64,000 bases of DNA from Phenylobacterium sp. (GCA_004799545.1 SSMU01000024.1:1-64000), one strand, 5' to 3'; shown: positions 35,468-45,214, counted from the stretch's first letter. The notes: a model not told the origin generated them from the sequence alone. Numbers and translations are program-made.

Positions 35468-38400
35468 TAGTCCGTCCGCCAACGGATGGCGAGGGAGCCG
35501 CCGCCCTGGCTGGAGCCCTGCGGGTCGACCTGCCCCCCGAGCTTCGAGATGATCGAAAGGTGGTTCTTCAGCCGCCATTCCACCTGCGCCGAGGGGCCTT
35601 CGCGGCCGCCACCGGCGATTTCCAGATAGACGTTGTTGGTCAAGTACTTGCCGCCGGCGATTGAGACGCCGCCGCCGGTCCCGCCGCCCAGGGCCAGCCG
35701 ATCGAGGCCGGCGAAGGTCCTGAGGTTGCCGATAAAGTCGAGCCCCCCGCCGCCGGCCATCGACGACAGGGCCGAGGCCAGCTCCGCCGCCTGGCCGCCG
35801 GACAGCTGCGACGCCGACTGGCCAAACAGCACTTGGCTCAGGATCTCGTCGCTGGGCAGGCTGGGCGAGGAGGTGAGCGTGATCTCCGGCCGGGCCGCCG
35901 TGCCGCGGATGCGGACATTGGCGGTCAGCGTCGGGTCGTCTCGGGTGGCCAACAGCTCCAGCCGAATCTCGTCGGCGTCGGTCGACAGATAGACCGTGCT
36001 GGTCGGATCGAACTCGAACCGCTTGCCGGCGAAGTCGTAGTCGCCGCGCACCACCCGCGCCACGCCGGAGAGCTGCGGGTGCGAGACCGTGCCGCCCACG
36101 TGGGCGTCCAGGGCCAGCTCGACGTTCAGCCCCCGCCCCTTCAGCAGCACCCCACCCGGCGAACGCAGGGCGACGTCCAGCGCCCAGCGGTCGCCGCCGC
36201 CCTCGTCCGCCGCTCGCAGCGCGCTGGGCAGTTCGGCCGGCCGGTTCTTCTCCACAACCTCCATGGCCACCACGCCCGAGGGCGTCGGCAGCTTGGCGGC
36301 CACCGTCGCCTGGTCGATGGTCAGGGCGCCGGCCAGCCGCACCCGGCCGTCGGCCGTCCGGTCGATGGTGGCCTGGCCGCTGGCCGAGGCGGTCGCCTGC
36401 TCGTTGTCGATCAGCCGGAAGGCCTTGAGGTTCAGCCGGAAACTGGAGGTCCCGTCACGTTGCAGGCTGATCCGGCCCGAGCCAGTGACCGCGCCGCCGT
36501 GGCCGTCGACGCCGCTGGCCTGGGTGACCTCCACCGCGCTCTCGGCGAACGCGGCGCGCAGCGACACCTGGCGCAGCGACAGCCCCGTCTGGCCGTCGTC
36601 GAACCGGCCGTCGTCCACCGCCACATCGCCCGCGGCCCTGGGCGCGGCGAGCGTGCCGCTGAGCGTCCCCTCGGTCCTGACCTTGCCGGCCAGGCTGCGG
36701 TCGCCGCCGACCAGCAGGTCCCACAGCGGCCGGACCTCGCCCGAGGCGAAGAACTTGCCGTGCATCGGCTGCTGCTCGGCGATGGCGATGCGGAACGGCG
36801 CCGCCGAGGTCGCCGCGGGCAGGGTCAGCTCGGCGTTGGCCTGCAGGCCTTGCGCGTTGGCCGCCGTCGCGGACAGGGTCAGGGCGTCGCCGGCCAGCCG
36901 CCCGCGCACCGTCCCGTCGACGCCGGAGGCCGCCGGCGCCCCGCGCCCGCGCGCCCCGGCCAGTTTCGCATCCAGCGTCCCGTCCAGCCGCGCACCCCGG
37001 CCCTGCAGGCTGAGCGTGGCGTCGACCTTGCCGGCGAAGTCCTCGTCCAGCATCTGCAAGCCCAGCCCCACCACCTGGGCGCGGATATCCGTCGCCTGGT
37101 CGGTCATCCGCCCGTCGACGTCGATCCGGCCGCCGTCGGAGGCCGCCAGCCTGAGCTTCGCCGACCGCTCCGGCCCGCCGAACCGCAACACCGCCGTCTC
37201 CAGGGTGCGCAGGTCGCGCCCGCCCAGCTTGCCCGAGCCGTCGAAGGTCGCCGACCAGCCCGGCTGCGCCTCGGCCAGCAGGCCGCGTCCGCTGGCCGCC
37301 CAGCGGCCCTGCGGCGAGGTCCCCTGGGCGGTGAGCGCATAGGGCAGCCGCGCCGTCGAACCGTCCGCGGTCAGCCGCGCCGTGGTCAGCACGATGTCGG
37401 AGCCCGGCAGGCGGGCGTTCTCGGCGGTCAGGTTGAGGTTGGCCCGCGCCCCGCCGGCCTCGGCGATCCTCACGTGGCCGGCGACCTTGCCGGCGTCCAG
37501 GAAGGCGCCGCGGGTGATCGTCAGGTCGAGGTCCGCGGCCGAGGGCGCGTTGTGGCGCAGCGACAGCCCGCCCGCCGCCTTCAACCCGCCCGCGTCCACG
37601 GAAACCTCCGTCAGGTCGAGCCCGCCTTCGGGGAAACGGAACGCCGCGCGGCCCCGCGCCGGGCCATAGGGGCTGGTCGCGGTGGCGGCCACCACGCCCG
37701 CCGCCCCGTCCGGGCGGCGCTGGAAGGTCAGGGTCACCAGGGCGTCCTTCAGCGGCAGACGCGGCGCGGCGATCGAGTCCAGGTGGGCCATCAGGTCGGC
37801 CTTGGGCGCGCCCAGGGTGCCGGTCAGGGCGCCGGAGCCCTTGGCCTTGCCGGCGATCTCCACCGGCCCCGCCTGGAACGGGCCGCTCGCCGTCCAGTCG
37901 ATCTTGAAGCTGAGGCCGCCGTCCGGCGACAGCACGCCCGCCGCCCCGGCCTGCAGCGCCGCCCCGCTCAGCGAGGCCGAGCCCACCGAGACCCGCCGCC
38001 CCTGCACATTGGCCTTGGCGGTCAGCTGCGGCCGGGGACCCAGCAGGCGGTCGAGCTCCGGCCAGCCGGTGGCGAACTTTTCGGCGCGCGCGTCCAGGCT
38101 GAGCGCCCAGGGCTGCCCGGCGCGCCCCTGCGAGGCCGACCAGCTGGCGCTCGCCGAGCCCGCCGCCCCGGATCGCGCCGCCGCCAGGTTCGCCGCCGTC
38201 GCCTGGCCTTTGAACGACAGGCCGCCCAGCAAGCCACGCCCGCCGCTCGCGGCCAGCTTCAGTCCCGCGCCGGCCACCTCCAGCTTGCGCAGCTCCAGCC
38301 GCCCGTCGGCCAGCTTGGCGCCCTCGAAGTTGGCTCGCGGCGCCGCGCCCAGCACCGCGCCGACGAAGCCCGCTCCACGTCCGCCGGCCCCCGCCAGCTT

Positions 38401-39684
38401 CACGTCGAGGCCGAGGTCGCCCTTGCCATAGGTCAGGATCACCGGCCCGTTCGCCCGCTCCAGCCCATAGCCGCCGAGCCCCAGCTTCGCGAGGCTCGCC
38501 TGGCCCGCGAACCGCCAGCTGGACTTCACCTGGCTCACCACCCCGGCCAGCCGCGCCGGCCCCAGCGTCGGTCCGCCGGTGATCCGCGACAGGGCCTGGG
38601 TCTGGGCTGTCACCTGCACGCCCTGCGGCCCGATCGTCCGCTTCCCGAGGTCGCCGAGGCCCGCGGCGCTGACCGTCAGGTTCTCGGCGGCCACCTGGGC
38701 CTGCAGGGCGAACAGGTCCGGCCCCGACCGTCGCCCGGCGATCTGGAACCGCGCCTCCGGCCCGAACCGCCCGGCATAGGCCGCGGTCAACCGGGACGCC
38801 GTCAGCGACAGCCGGCCGCTCGCCTGGCCGGAGTCCTTGGTCCAGGCGCCCTGGGCCTCCAGCGGCTTGGCGGCGCCGGTGAAGCCCGCCGCCGTGAACC
38901 GGCCCTGCGACAGCTGCCCACTCGCCGCCACCTTCAGGGCGAACGGCTGGTTGGCCGGCAGGCCCACCGCCCCGGCCAGCGCCCCGCCGCGCGCCTCCAC
39001 CGCATCCACCTGCACCACCAGCGGCTTGTTCGGCTCCACGTCGTAGTCGAGGTTCAGGTGGTCGCCGGGCCGCAGCACGCTCGCCGCCCGCACCCGCGCG
39101 CTCATCCCGCCGCTGCGCGCCACGTGCAGGTTGAAGTCCAGGTCATAGACCCCGCGCTGGTAGCTGAACTCCGGCATCAGCTCGAGCCGCCCGTGGGCGT
39201 GGTCGATGTGGAAGGAGACCGGCAGGCCGGTGTCCTCGCCCCCCGCCGCGCTCAGCGACGGCCGGCGGATCAGCTTGAGGTCCTGCACCTCGATGTCGTC
39301 GGCCTGGAAGTTGCGGCGCAGCAGTTCGAGGTAGCGCCATTTGAGCCGCACGTTGTCGGCCTCCAGCCACACCCCCTGCTCGTCGCGCAGGGTCAGCTTG
39401 CCGATGGTCAGGTCGCTCCAGATGTCGCCGGTCAGGCCCTCGACGTTCAGTCGCCCGAAGCGGCCGACCTTCAGGCCATTGCTGGCCGCCTGGATCAGCA
39501 GCCGCGCCTGCGGGATCAGCACCCCGTAGCGCATCGCCGCCAGCAGGCCGCCCAGCACCGCCAGGGCGGCGATGCAGACGATCAGGATCAGGCTCGGCGC
39601 CGAGCGCTTGGCGGCCTCGGCCACCTCATGCACCACCTCGGCGGCGTCGTGGACCAGGTCGTGATGGTCGTGGTGGTCGCTCAA
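35464..39684 (-). CDS. tamB: Translocation and assembly module protein TamB (AsmA-like, DUF490)
   Basis: A 1406-residue inner-membrane-anchored protein with one N-terminal membrane segment (SLILIVCIAALAVLGGLLAA) preceded by a His/Asp-rich tail. A very long beta-helical periplasmic region of repeated Leu/Gly/Asp strands follows, then the conserved C-terminal DUF490 domain (SLPSDEILSQVLFG, LRTFAGLD, YLEIAGG). It is thought to bridge the membranes for lipid or outer-membrane protein transport together with TamA. TTG start overlaps the tamA stop (TTGA). Confidence 0.93.
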   Translation of the reverse strand: MSDHHDHHDLVHDAAEVVHEVAEAAKRSAPSLILIVCIAALAVLGGLLAAMRYGVLIPQARLLIQAASNGLKVGRFGRLNVEGLTGDIWSDLTIGKLTLRDEQGVWLEADNVRLKWRYLELLRRNFQADDIEVQDLKLIRRPSLSAAGGEDTGLPVSFHIDHAHGRLELMPEFSYQRGVYDLDFNLHVARSGGMSARVRAASVLRPGDHLNLDYDVEPNKPLVVQVDAVEARGGALAGAVGLPANQPFALKVAASGQLSQGRFTAAGFTGAAKPLEAQGAWTKDSGQASGRLSLTASRLTAAYAGRFGPEARFQIAGRRSGPDLFALQAQVAAENLTVSAAGLGDLGKRTIGPQGVQVTAQTQALSRITGGPTLGPARLAGVVSQVKSSWRFAGQASLAKLGLGGYGLERANGPVILTYGKGDLGLDVKLAGAGGRGAGFVGAVLGAAPRANFEGAKLADGRLELRKLEVAGAGLKLAASGGRGLLGGLSFKGQATAANLAAARSGAAGSASASWSASQGRAGQPWALSLDARAEKFATGWPELDRLLGPRPQLTAKANVQGRRVSVGSASLSGAALQAGAAGVLSPDGGLSFKIDWTASGPFQAGPVEIAGKAKGSGALTGTLGAPKADLMAHLDSIAAPRLPLKDALVTLTFQRRPDGAAGVVAATATSPYGPARGRAAFRFPEGGLDLTEVSVDAGGLKAAGGLSLRHNAPSAADLDLTITRGAFLDAGKVAGHVRIAEAGGARANLNLTAENARLPGSDIVLTTARLTADGSTARLPYALTAQGTSPQGRWAASGRGLLAEAQPGWSATFDGSGKLGGRDLRTLETAVLRFGGPERSAKLRLAASDGGRIDVDGRMTDQATDIRAQVVGLGLQMLDEDFAGKVDATLSLQGRGARLDGTLDAKLAGARGRGAPAASGVDGTVRGRLAGDALTLSATAANAQGLQANAELTLPAATSAAPFRIAIAEQQPMHGKFFASGEVRPLWDLLVGGDRSLAGKVRTEGTLSGTLAAPRAAGDVAVDDGRFDDGQTGLSLRQVSLRAAFAESAVEVTQASGVDGHGGAVTGSGRISLQRDGTSSFRLNLKAFRLIDNEQATASASGQATIDRTADGRVRLAGALTIDQATVAAKLPTPSGVVAMEVVEKNRPAELPSALRAADEGGGDRWALDVALRSPGGVLLKGRGLNVELALDAHVGGTVSHPQLSGVARVVRGDYDFAGKRFEFDPTSTVYLSTDADEIRLELLATRDDPTLTANVRIRGTAARPEITLTSSPSLPSDEILSQVLFGQSASQLSGGQAAELASALSSMAGGGGLDFIGNLRTFAGLDRLALGGGTGGGVSIAGGKYLTNNVYLEIAGGGREGPSAQVEWRLKNHLSIISKLGGQVDPQGSSQGGGSLAIRWRTDY

Positions 39685-41462
39685 AACGCCTGCCCGATGC
39701 TGACGTAGACCTGGACCGGCGCGCCGCCGTGGCGCCCGCTGACCGGCGTCGCCACGTCCACCCGGATCGGCCCGAAGCCCAGATTGTAGCGCACGCCGAC
39801 GCCGGCCCCGACGCCCACGTCCTGCGCGGCAGGGAGGCTGTGGTCACCGATCAGGCCGGCGTCGACGAAGCCCACCACGCCCCATTTCTGCGTCAGCTGA
39901 TGGCGCAGCTCCACGGAGCCCTCCGCCAGCGACAGGCCGCCCTGGGGTGTGTTGTCGGTGAGCCTCGGCCCCACCGCCTGATAGGCGAAGCCGCGCACCG
40001 AGCCGCCGCCGCCGGCGAAGAACCGCTGCGGCGCGGGGATGTCGGCCACCGTGCCGTTGACGATCGAGCCCAGGTGCGCGCGGAGCGCCAGCACGGTCTT
40101 CGCATCGGCGCCGAACGGCCAGTAGATCGAGCCCTGGCTCTGCAGCTTCAGGTACGGCACCGTCCCCTTGCCGGCCAGGAGCGTCGGCTCGACCCGGGCG
40201 CTGACCCGCCAGCCGCTGGTCGGGTTGAGGGGATCGTTGGAGCGGTCCAGGGCCAGTTCCGCCAGGGCGCCCAGCGTCGCGATGTCGCGGCCGAGCGAGC
40301 TCAGCGTGCCGGGCTTGAGCTCCTCGCTGCGGCTGAGGTCGAACGACACGCCGAGCGTCAGGTAGGAGGTCTTGGTGAAATGCCGCTGGGCGTCGGCGTG
40401 GCCGCCAAACCCGGTGGCGTCATAGGCGTCGGTGGTCAGCTTGTAGGCGGCGAGCTCGGTGGACAGCGTCTGGTCGGGCGTCCGCCAGTGCGGCAGGCTC
40501 AGGTCGACGCCGACGCGGCTGTCCAGCTTCGACTCGCGGGCGAATAACGACAGGGTGTCGGCCCGGCCCAGCACGTCATAGGTGGTCCAGGTGACATCGG
40601 CGCCCGGCCCCTCGTTGGTGCCATAGCTGGCGCCCAGCGACACCGTGCGCCGCTTGCGCTCAGCCAGGCTGACCACCACCGGCCTCAGGCCGTCCGGCGT
40701 CAGCTGGGTGTCGGGCGCCAGGCCCACGGTCACGGAGTCGTAGACCCCGGTGTCCAGCAGCCGCCGCTCCAGCTGCGCCACGTCGTTCGGATCGTAGAGC
40801 TCGCCCGTCTTCCAGGGGGCCAGGTGCTGCAGCCAGTCCAGGCGGGTGCGCCCGTTGGTGGTCAGCTTGATCCCGTCGAGCCGCGACAGGGATCCGGCGG
40901 TGAGCCGGTAGGTCGCCTGCACCGTTCGGTCGGCGTGGTCGACCACCACCTCCCGGCCCTGGGCCTTCACGTCGGCGTAGCCGCGCTTCTGCACCGCCGC
41001 CACCGCCCGGCCCTCGGCGGCGACCACGTCGGCGGCGCGGCCCGGCGCGCCGGGCTTCAGCGCCAGGGCGCCTTCCGCCCCGGTGATGGTGTCGACGTCG
41101 GGGGGGGCGCCCACCCATTCGATCTTCGGCGCGGCCAGGGTGAAGCGCGGGCCGGGCGCGATCTGCACCGCGGGGGCCGGCGCATCCCCCTCGCCCACCT
41201 CCGGTTCGACGACGGCGGCGTAGTAGCCCTCGGAGCGCAGCACCGCGAGCGCGTCCTCGGCGGCGCCGTCGGCGCGCCTGCGGGCCTCGAAACGGTTGTC
41301 GATCGGTCGGTCGCTGTCGCCGATGGCGCGGACGATCGCGGCGCGCAGGCCGGGATCCAGGTCGCCCAGCACGGCCGCGCGGGGCTGGGCCGCCCAGGCC
41401 GGAGGCGCGGCGGTCGCGACGCACATGGCCGCCGCAGCGGCGGCGTAGAGCAGTCGACCCAA
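39681..41462 (-). CDS. tamA: Translocation and assembly module protein TamA (BamA/Omp85 superfamily)
   Basis: A 593-residue outer-membrane protein. It has a signal peptide (MGRLLYAAAAAAMCVATAAP, cleavage near WAA), POTRA domains up to about 270, and then a 16-strand Omp85 barrel. The FFAGGGGSVRGFAYQAVGP loop is the family VRGF/Y motif, and the last residue is Phe. The only start that keeps a full signal peptide is TTG 41462, with GAGG upstream. Forms the TamAB pair with tamB. Confidence 0.93.
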   Translation of the reverse strand: MGRLLYAAAAAAMCVATAAPPAWAAQPRAAVLGDLDPGLRAAIVRAIGDSDRPIDNRFEARRRADGAAEDALAVLRSEGYYAAVVEPEVGEGDAPAPAVQIAPGPRFTLAAPKIEWVGAPPDVDTITGAEGALALKPGAPGRAADVVAAEGRAVAAVQKRGYADVKAQGREVVVDHADRTVQATYRLTAGSLSRLDGIKLTTNGRTRLDWLQHLAPWKTGELYDPNDVAQLERRLLDTGVYDSVTVGLAPDTQLTPDGLRPVVVSLAERKRRTVSLGASYGTNEGPGADVTWTTYDVLGRADTLSLFARESKLDSRVGVDLSLPHWRTPDQTLSTELAAYKLTTDAYDATGFGGHADAQRHFTKTSYLTLGVSFDLSRSEELKPGTLSSLGRDIATLGALAELALDRSNDPLNPTSGWRVSARVEPTLLAGKGTVPYLKLQSQGSIYWPFGADAKTVLALRAHLGSIVNGTVADIPAPQRFFAGGGGSVRGFAYQAVGPRLTDNTPQGGLSLAEGSVELRHQLTQKWGVVGFVDAGLIGDHSLPAAQDVGVGAGVGVRYNLGFGPIRVDVATPVSGRHGGAPVQVYVSIGQAF

Positions 41463-41553
41463 GCCTCGAATCCTCGCCTGCCCCCTCGCCGGGTTTAGAC
41501 TGCGCCGCGGGGTGCTGTCACCCGCCCGGCCGCGCGGCGCGATCAGGCGAGGC

Positions 41554-41961
41554 TCACCAGGCGCCGACCTCGCGCAGCTGCCGCGCCAGTTCCGGCGGCA
41601 CGTCGCCGAACGCCTCGCGCGAGAGGTCGGCGGGGGCGTCCTTGCCGTCGAGGTAGCGCCAGCCCTGGAAGGCGCGGCGGGGCGTCGGGACCACGCGGAC
41701 CACGTCCTCGTCGAGGGTCACCTCGCAGCGGGCGTTCACGCCCTCCCCCACCGTCTGCACGTCGAGCACCAGCTGGCGGCAGAGGATCGTCCCCTTGAAC
41801 ACCCGGAACACCGAGCCGCCGTCGACCATCTCCGCCGCCCGCTTGGGCGTCTGGCGGGTGCGCAGCACCCACGGCTGGCCGGGCTGGTAGGTCTTCCGCC
41901 ACTCGACGAGCTCTTCCACCGTGTCGCAGCCAACGCAGAGCTTGATCATGTGCAGGGCCAT
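41554..41961 (-). CDS. DUF1489 family protein
   Basis: A 135-residue protein. MALHMIKLCVGCDTVEEL, then RKTYQPGQPWVLRTRQTPKR, and GWRYLDGKDAPADL match the DUF1489 family found across alphaproteobacteria. Function unknown. The open frame extends to 42873, but that part is antisense to the hydratase gene and is dropped; ATG 41961 is the family start. Confidence 0.85.
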   Translation of the reverse strand: MALHMIKLCVGCDTVEELVEWRKTYQPGQPWVLRTRQTPKRAAEMVDGGSVFRVFKGTILCRQLVLDVQTVGEGVNARCEVTLDEDVVRVVPTPRRAFQGWRYLDGKDAPADLSREAFGDVPPELARQLREVGAW

Positions 41962-42017
41962 GGCCCTGGATAAGGCGCCTCGCGGCGGTTTGGCCAGTGC
42001 GTCCGGTAGCCCCAGCC

Positions 42018-42857
42018 CTACTCCGCCCAGCGCGGCTTGCGGCGATCCAGGAAGGCTTGCACGCCCTCCTGGCCCTCCTCCCCCACCCGGGCGGCGGCGA
42101 TCCGCTTGGCGGTCAGCTCCATCAGGTTGTGGTCGATCTCGCGGGCGTAGACGTCGCTGACCAGCCGCTTGGCGTCGGCCATGGCGTCCGGCGCACAGGC
42201 CAGCACCTCGCGGGCGATCCGCGCCTTGGCCGCCTCCAACGCCGCCGCGTCGGCCACCACCTCGGTGATCAGGCCGATCTTCTCGGCGTGGTCGGCGTCG
42301 AACACCCGGGCCGAGGCGAACAGGCCGCGCGCCGCCCGGGGCCCGATGGCGCCAACCACATAGGGGCTGATCACGCCGGGGATCAGGCCCAGGCGCACCT
42401 CGGAGAAGCTGAAGTTCGCGCCCCGCACGGCGATCGCCAGGTCGCAGGCCGCCGCCAGCCCCGCCCCGCCGCCGAACGCCCCGCCCTCGACCAAGGCCAC
42501 GGTGAGCGCCGGCAGGTCCCACAGCCGCTTGAGCATGGCGGCCAGCGCCATGGCGTCGTCGCGGTTGTCGGCCTCCGTGAGCGTGATCGATTCGCGCATC
42601 CAGGCCAGGTCGGCGCCGGCGCTGAACGTGCCGCCCGCGCCGCGCAGGAACACCACCCGCACCCCCTCCGCGCCGGCCAGGGTCTCGAAGGCCTGGTCCA
42701 GGGCCGCGATCAGGTCGGGATCGAAGGCGTTCTTCCGCGCCGGCCGGTTCATGATCACCGTCGCGGCGCCCGCCTCCGTCGCCTCTATGCGCACCAGGTC
42801 CGAGGTCGCATTGGTGTCGGGGACCTCGACAAGCGGATCGGCGATGGGATTGGTCAT
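42018..42857 (-). CDS. Enoyl-CoA hydratase, probable methylglutaconyl-CoA hydratase
   Basis: A 279-residue crotonase-fold enzyme. The oxyanion-hole motifs are AGADLAWM and GGAFGGGAGLAAACDL. The catalytic-region segment FSFSEVRLGLIPGVISPYV resembles LiuC/AtuE-type 3-methylglutaconyl-CoA hydratases of leucine or isoprenoid degradation. The nearby isovaleryl-CoA dehydrogenase supports a leucine role, but other hydratase substrates remain possible. ATG 42857 has GAGGAG upstream. Confidence 0.82.
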   Translation of the reverse strand: MTNPIADPLVEVPDTNATSDLVRIEATEAGAATVIMNRPARKNAFDPDLIAALDQAFETLAGAEGVRVVFLRGAGGTFSAGADLAWMRESITLTEADNRDDAMALAAMLKRLWDLPALTVALVEGGAFGGGAGLAAACDLAIAVRGANFSFSEVRLGLIPGVISPYVVGAIGPRAARGLFASARVFDADHAEKIGLITEVVADAAALEAAKARIAREVLACAPDAMADAKRLVSDVYAREIDHNLMELTAKRIAAARVGEEGQEGVQAFLDRRKPRWAE

Positions 42858-42966
42858 GGCAGGCTCCTCGCAACTCATCTGGGTCGAGGGATCAACGCCG
42901 AAAGGACGCAGGCGGACCCCGCCGAGGTCGTAGCCCCGACTCTTTGCGCGCGCTAGGCTGCGCGCC

Positions 42967-44754
42967 GTGACGGGCCTTCCTGAAATCCCGGACGATTCGG
43001 CGCTGGCGCGGCTCTTCAGCCAGGAGCGCGCGCAGGGCGAGGCCACGTGGTTCTCCCTGCCCGGCGGCCAGAAGCTCTATTCCGCGGGCGATCCGTCCGA
43101 CCAGCTGTTCTTCCTGCGCACGGGCCGGCTGGGCGCCTTCCGCCGCGACGAGGGCCACGAGCCGCAGTTCCTGGGCGTCATCCGCCCCGGCGAGCCGGCC
43201 GGGGAGATGGCCCTGGTGGCCGGCGCGCCGCACTCGGCCGACGTGGTGGCGCTGCGGGATTCCGAGATCTTCGCCCTGCCGCGCGAGGTGTTCTTCGACG
43301 CCTGCGAGGCCGACGCCTCGGTGATGACCGAGCTGGCCCGCCTGATGATCCTGCGCACCCGCCAGGCCAGCAGCCGGGTGAGCATGGGCGAACCCTCGGT
43401 CTACGGTTTCCTGGCCATGGGCCAGCCGGGGGCGCTCCGGACGCTCGTCGAGCGGATCAGCGTCGAGATCGGCAAGCTCGGCTATTCGGTCACCTGCATC
43501 GGCGTGGAGGCGCAGCACGCCCCCACCGAATGGTTCTCCGACGTGGAGCGCACCCACGACTTCGTCCTCTACCTGGCCGAAACCACCGACGGCGGCTGGC
43601 GCCACGCGGTGGCTCGCCAGGTGGACCGGCTGTTCCGGGTCGGCCGCGGCGACCGCAAGCCGCCGCGCAAGGAGATCGAGCCGCCGCCCGCCTCGCCGCT
43701 CACCGCCCAGCAGCTCGTCGACCTGATCCTCCTGCAGCCGTCGGACATCGATCGGCCGGTGGGGTCGGAGGCCTGGATGGACGCCGCCCAGCCGGCGCGG
43801 CTGTTCCACCTGCGCCGTGACAATGAGGGCGACCTGCAGCGCATCGCCCGCGTGCTCACCGGCCAGTCGGTGGGCCTGGTGCTCTCCGGCGGCGGCGCAC
43901 GGGCCTACGCCCACGTGGGCGCCATCCGGGCGCTCCGCGAACGCAACATCCCCATCGACTTCGTGGCCGGGGTCTCCATGGGCGCGATCATCGCCGCCGG
44001 CGTCGCCATGGGCTGGGACGACGAGGAGCTCGACCGGCGCATCAAGGAGGCCTTCGTCAACACCAGCCCCCTGGCCGACATCGCCTTCCCCCTGCTCGCC
44101 CTGACCCATGGCCTGCAGGTGGCGGAGCGGCTGGCGCACCACTTCGGCGACACCGAGATCGCCGACCTCTGGCTGCCGTTCTTCTGCCTCTCCACCAACC
44201 TGACCACCGGCGCCTATCACCTGCATCGGCGCGGCCTGCTGCGCCGGGCGCTCCGGGCCTCGATCTCGCTCCCGGGCGTGCTGCCGCCGGCCACGGAAGA
44301 CGGCGACGTGCTGGTGGACGGCGCGGTGCTGAAGAACTTCCCGGCCGACATGATGCGCGCCTGGCAGCTCGGACCGGTGGTGGGCGTCGACGTCACCTGG
44401 GGCCGCAGCATCACGGCCGAGGACGTCACCCGGCCCACCTCGGTCTGGAAGTGGCTGTGGTCCGGCGAATGGCGCAAGGGCCCGCCGATCGTCTCGCTGC
44501 TGATGCGCGCCGCCACCCTCTCGACCGGGCCGGACATCGCCGCCTCCCGGGCCGCCACCGACGTGCTGGTCCTGCCGGACGTCAGCTCCATCGAAATCCG
44601 CGACTGGAGCGCCTATGCGCCGGCGGTGGCCGAGGGCTACCGCACGATGATCGCCGCCCTCGACAAGCTCGACCGTCCCGTCCAGGACCTGCGCCGCCGC
44701 GTCAGCCTGCAGGACCCCGCCCGCGCCAAGCCCGGCGCCATGGCCGCCGGCTGA
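42967..44754 (+). CDS. Patatin-like phospholipase with cyclic-nucleotide-binding domain
   Basis: A 595-residue protein of the NTE/RssA type. The N-terminal cNMP-binding domain (about 20-135) has FFLRTGRLGAF and RPGEPAGEMAL. The C-terminal patatin domain starts near 300 with the oxyanion motif LSGGGARAYAHVGAI. The nucleophile is in GVSMGAI (GxSxG), and the catalytic Asp is in LVDGAVLKNFP. It probably hydrolyses lysophospholipids, with activity tuned by cyclic nucleotides or a related ligand. GTG start. Divergent from the hydratase gene. Confidence 0.92.
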   Translation: MTGLPEIPDDSALARLFSQERAQGEATWFSLPGGQKLYSAGDPSDQLFFLRTGRLGAFRRDEGHEPQFLGVIRPGEPAGEMALVAGAPHSADVVALRDSEIFALPREVFFDACEADASVMTELARLMILRTRQASSRVSMGEPSVYGFLAMGQPGALRTLVERISVEIGKLGYSVTCIGVEAQHAPTEWFSDVERTHDFVLYLAETTDGGWRHAVARQVDRLFRVGRGDRKPPRKEIEPPPASPLTAQQLVDLILLQPSDIDRPVGSEAWMDAAQPARLFHLRRDNEGDLQRIARVLTGQSVGLVLSGGGARAYAHVGAIRALRERNIPIDFVAGVSMGAIIAAGVAMGWDDEELDRRIKEAFVNTSPLADIAFPLLALTHGLQVAERLAHHFGDTEIADLWLPFFCLSTNLTTGAYHLHRRGLLRRALRASISLPGVLPPATEDGDVLVDGAVLKNFPADMMRAWQLGPVVGVDVTWGRSITAEDVTRPTSVWKWLWSGEWRKGPPIVSLLMRAATLSTGPDIAASRAATDVLVLPDVSSIEIRDWSAYAPAVAEGYRTMIAALDKLDRPVQDLRRRVSLQDPARAKPGAMAAG

Positions 44755-44766
44755 AACCGAACGCCG

Positions 44767-44788
44767 CGTTTGCCGGACGCCGCAAACG
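44767..44788 (+). terminator. Hairpin after the patatin gene
   Basis: CGTTTGC (44767-44773) pairs with GCAAACG (44782-44788). No T-run follows, so termination strength is uncertain. Confidence 0.35.
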
Positions 44789-44821
44789 GCCCCATATTCA
44801 GGGCGTCCTGTTCAACAGCTG

Positions 44822-44837
44822 AAAGGAGGTGATCCAG
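44822..44837 (+). promoter_or_regulatory. Extended Shine-Dalgarno, perfect anti-16S complement
   Basis: AAAGGAGGTGATCCAG is complementary over 16 nt to the 3' end of 16S rRNA, far beyond the usual 4-8 nt, and ends on the first base of the GTG start of the small ORF. The inner GGAGGT (44825-44830) can also pair with ACCTCC inside the ORF (44879-44884). Confidence 0.75.
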
Positions 44838-44905
44838 TGTCTCATAGTTTCATCCGTAGTTCGGATACCGTGACCTGGACCTCCGCTTACGAGGTCCGCG
44901 CCTAA
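44837..44905 (+). CDS. 22-aa small protein or leader peptide with extreme ribosome binding site
   Basis: A GTG at 44837 opens a 22-codon frame ending in TAA at 44903-44905. The product begins MSHSFIRSSDTVTWT and ends AYEVRA. I do not recognise it. It is supported by the most complete Shine-Dalgarno one can have and by a strong hairpin downstream. Inside the frame, GGACCTC (44877-44883) can pair with GAGGTCC (44891-44897) or with the Shine-Dalgarno, so translation may be self-controlled. No gene follows on this strand, so a classical attenuator role is unlikely; a stand-alone peptide or a ribosome-binding RNA are both possible. Confidence 0.6.
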   Translation: MSHSFIRSSDTVTWTSAYEVRA

Positions 44906-44954
44906 GCCATCGGTTTGGCAAGGTCGCGGCGCCGCGCTGCGGTCCCGACTATGT

Positions 44955-44984
44955 GAAGGCCGCCCCAGCGATGGGGCGGCCTTC
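44955..44984 (+). terminator. Strong hairpin after the small ORF
   Basis: A perfect 12-bp stem (44955-44966 with 44973-44984) and a 6-nt loop, followed by TGCATGTC rather than a clear T-run. Probable terminator of the small-ORF transcript. Confidence 0.6.
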
Positions 44985-45214
44985 TGCATGTCTGGGTATC
45001 GGCCTCGGGGTCGGCCTGGCCCTGGCCCCGGCCCCTTGTCGCGCGCCGCCCGGCGAGGTCAAGGCGACCCTCGCCCTGCGCGGCCCCTGACGAGGCGCGA
45101 ATTATCTTTTTGACGTCGTTGGATGAAATCCGGCCGCTGGCGCGTTGTTAATCCCGGGAAGAGCCGCGACCGGCCAGGAGAGGCTCCTAGGAGTCTGCCG
45201 GGCGCGCACCCAGC

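Noticed and set aside
44971..45090. ATG frame of about 39 codons with a hydrophobic start downstream of the 22-codon ORF
   Set aside because: It begins inside the strong hairpin at 44955-44984, has no Shine-Dalgarno and has a composition expected by chance in GC-rich DNA.
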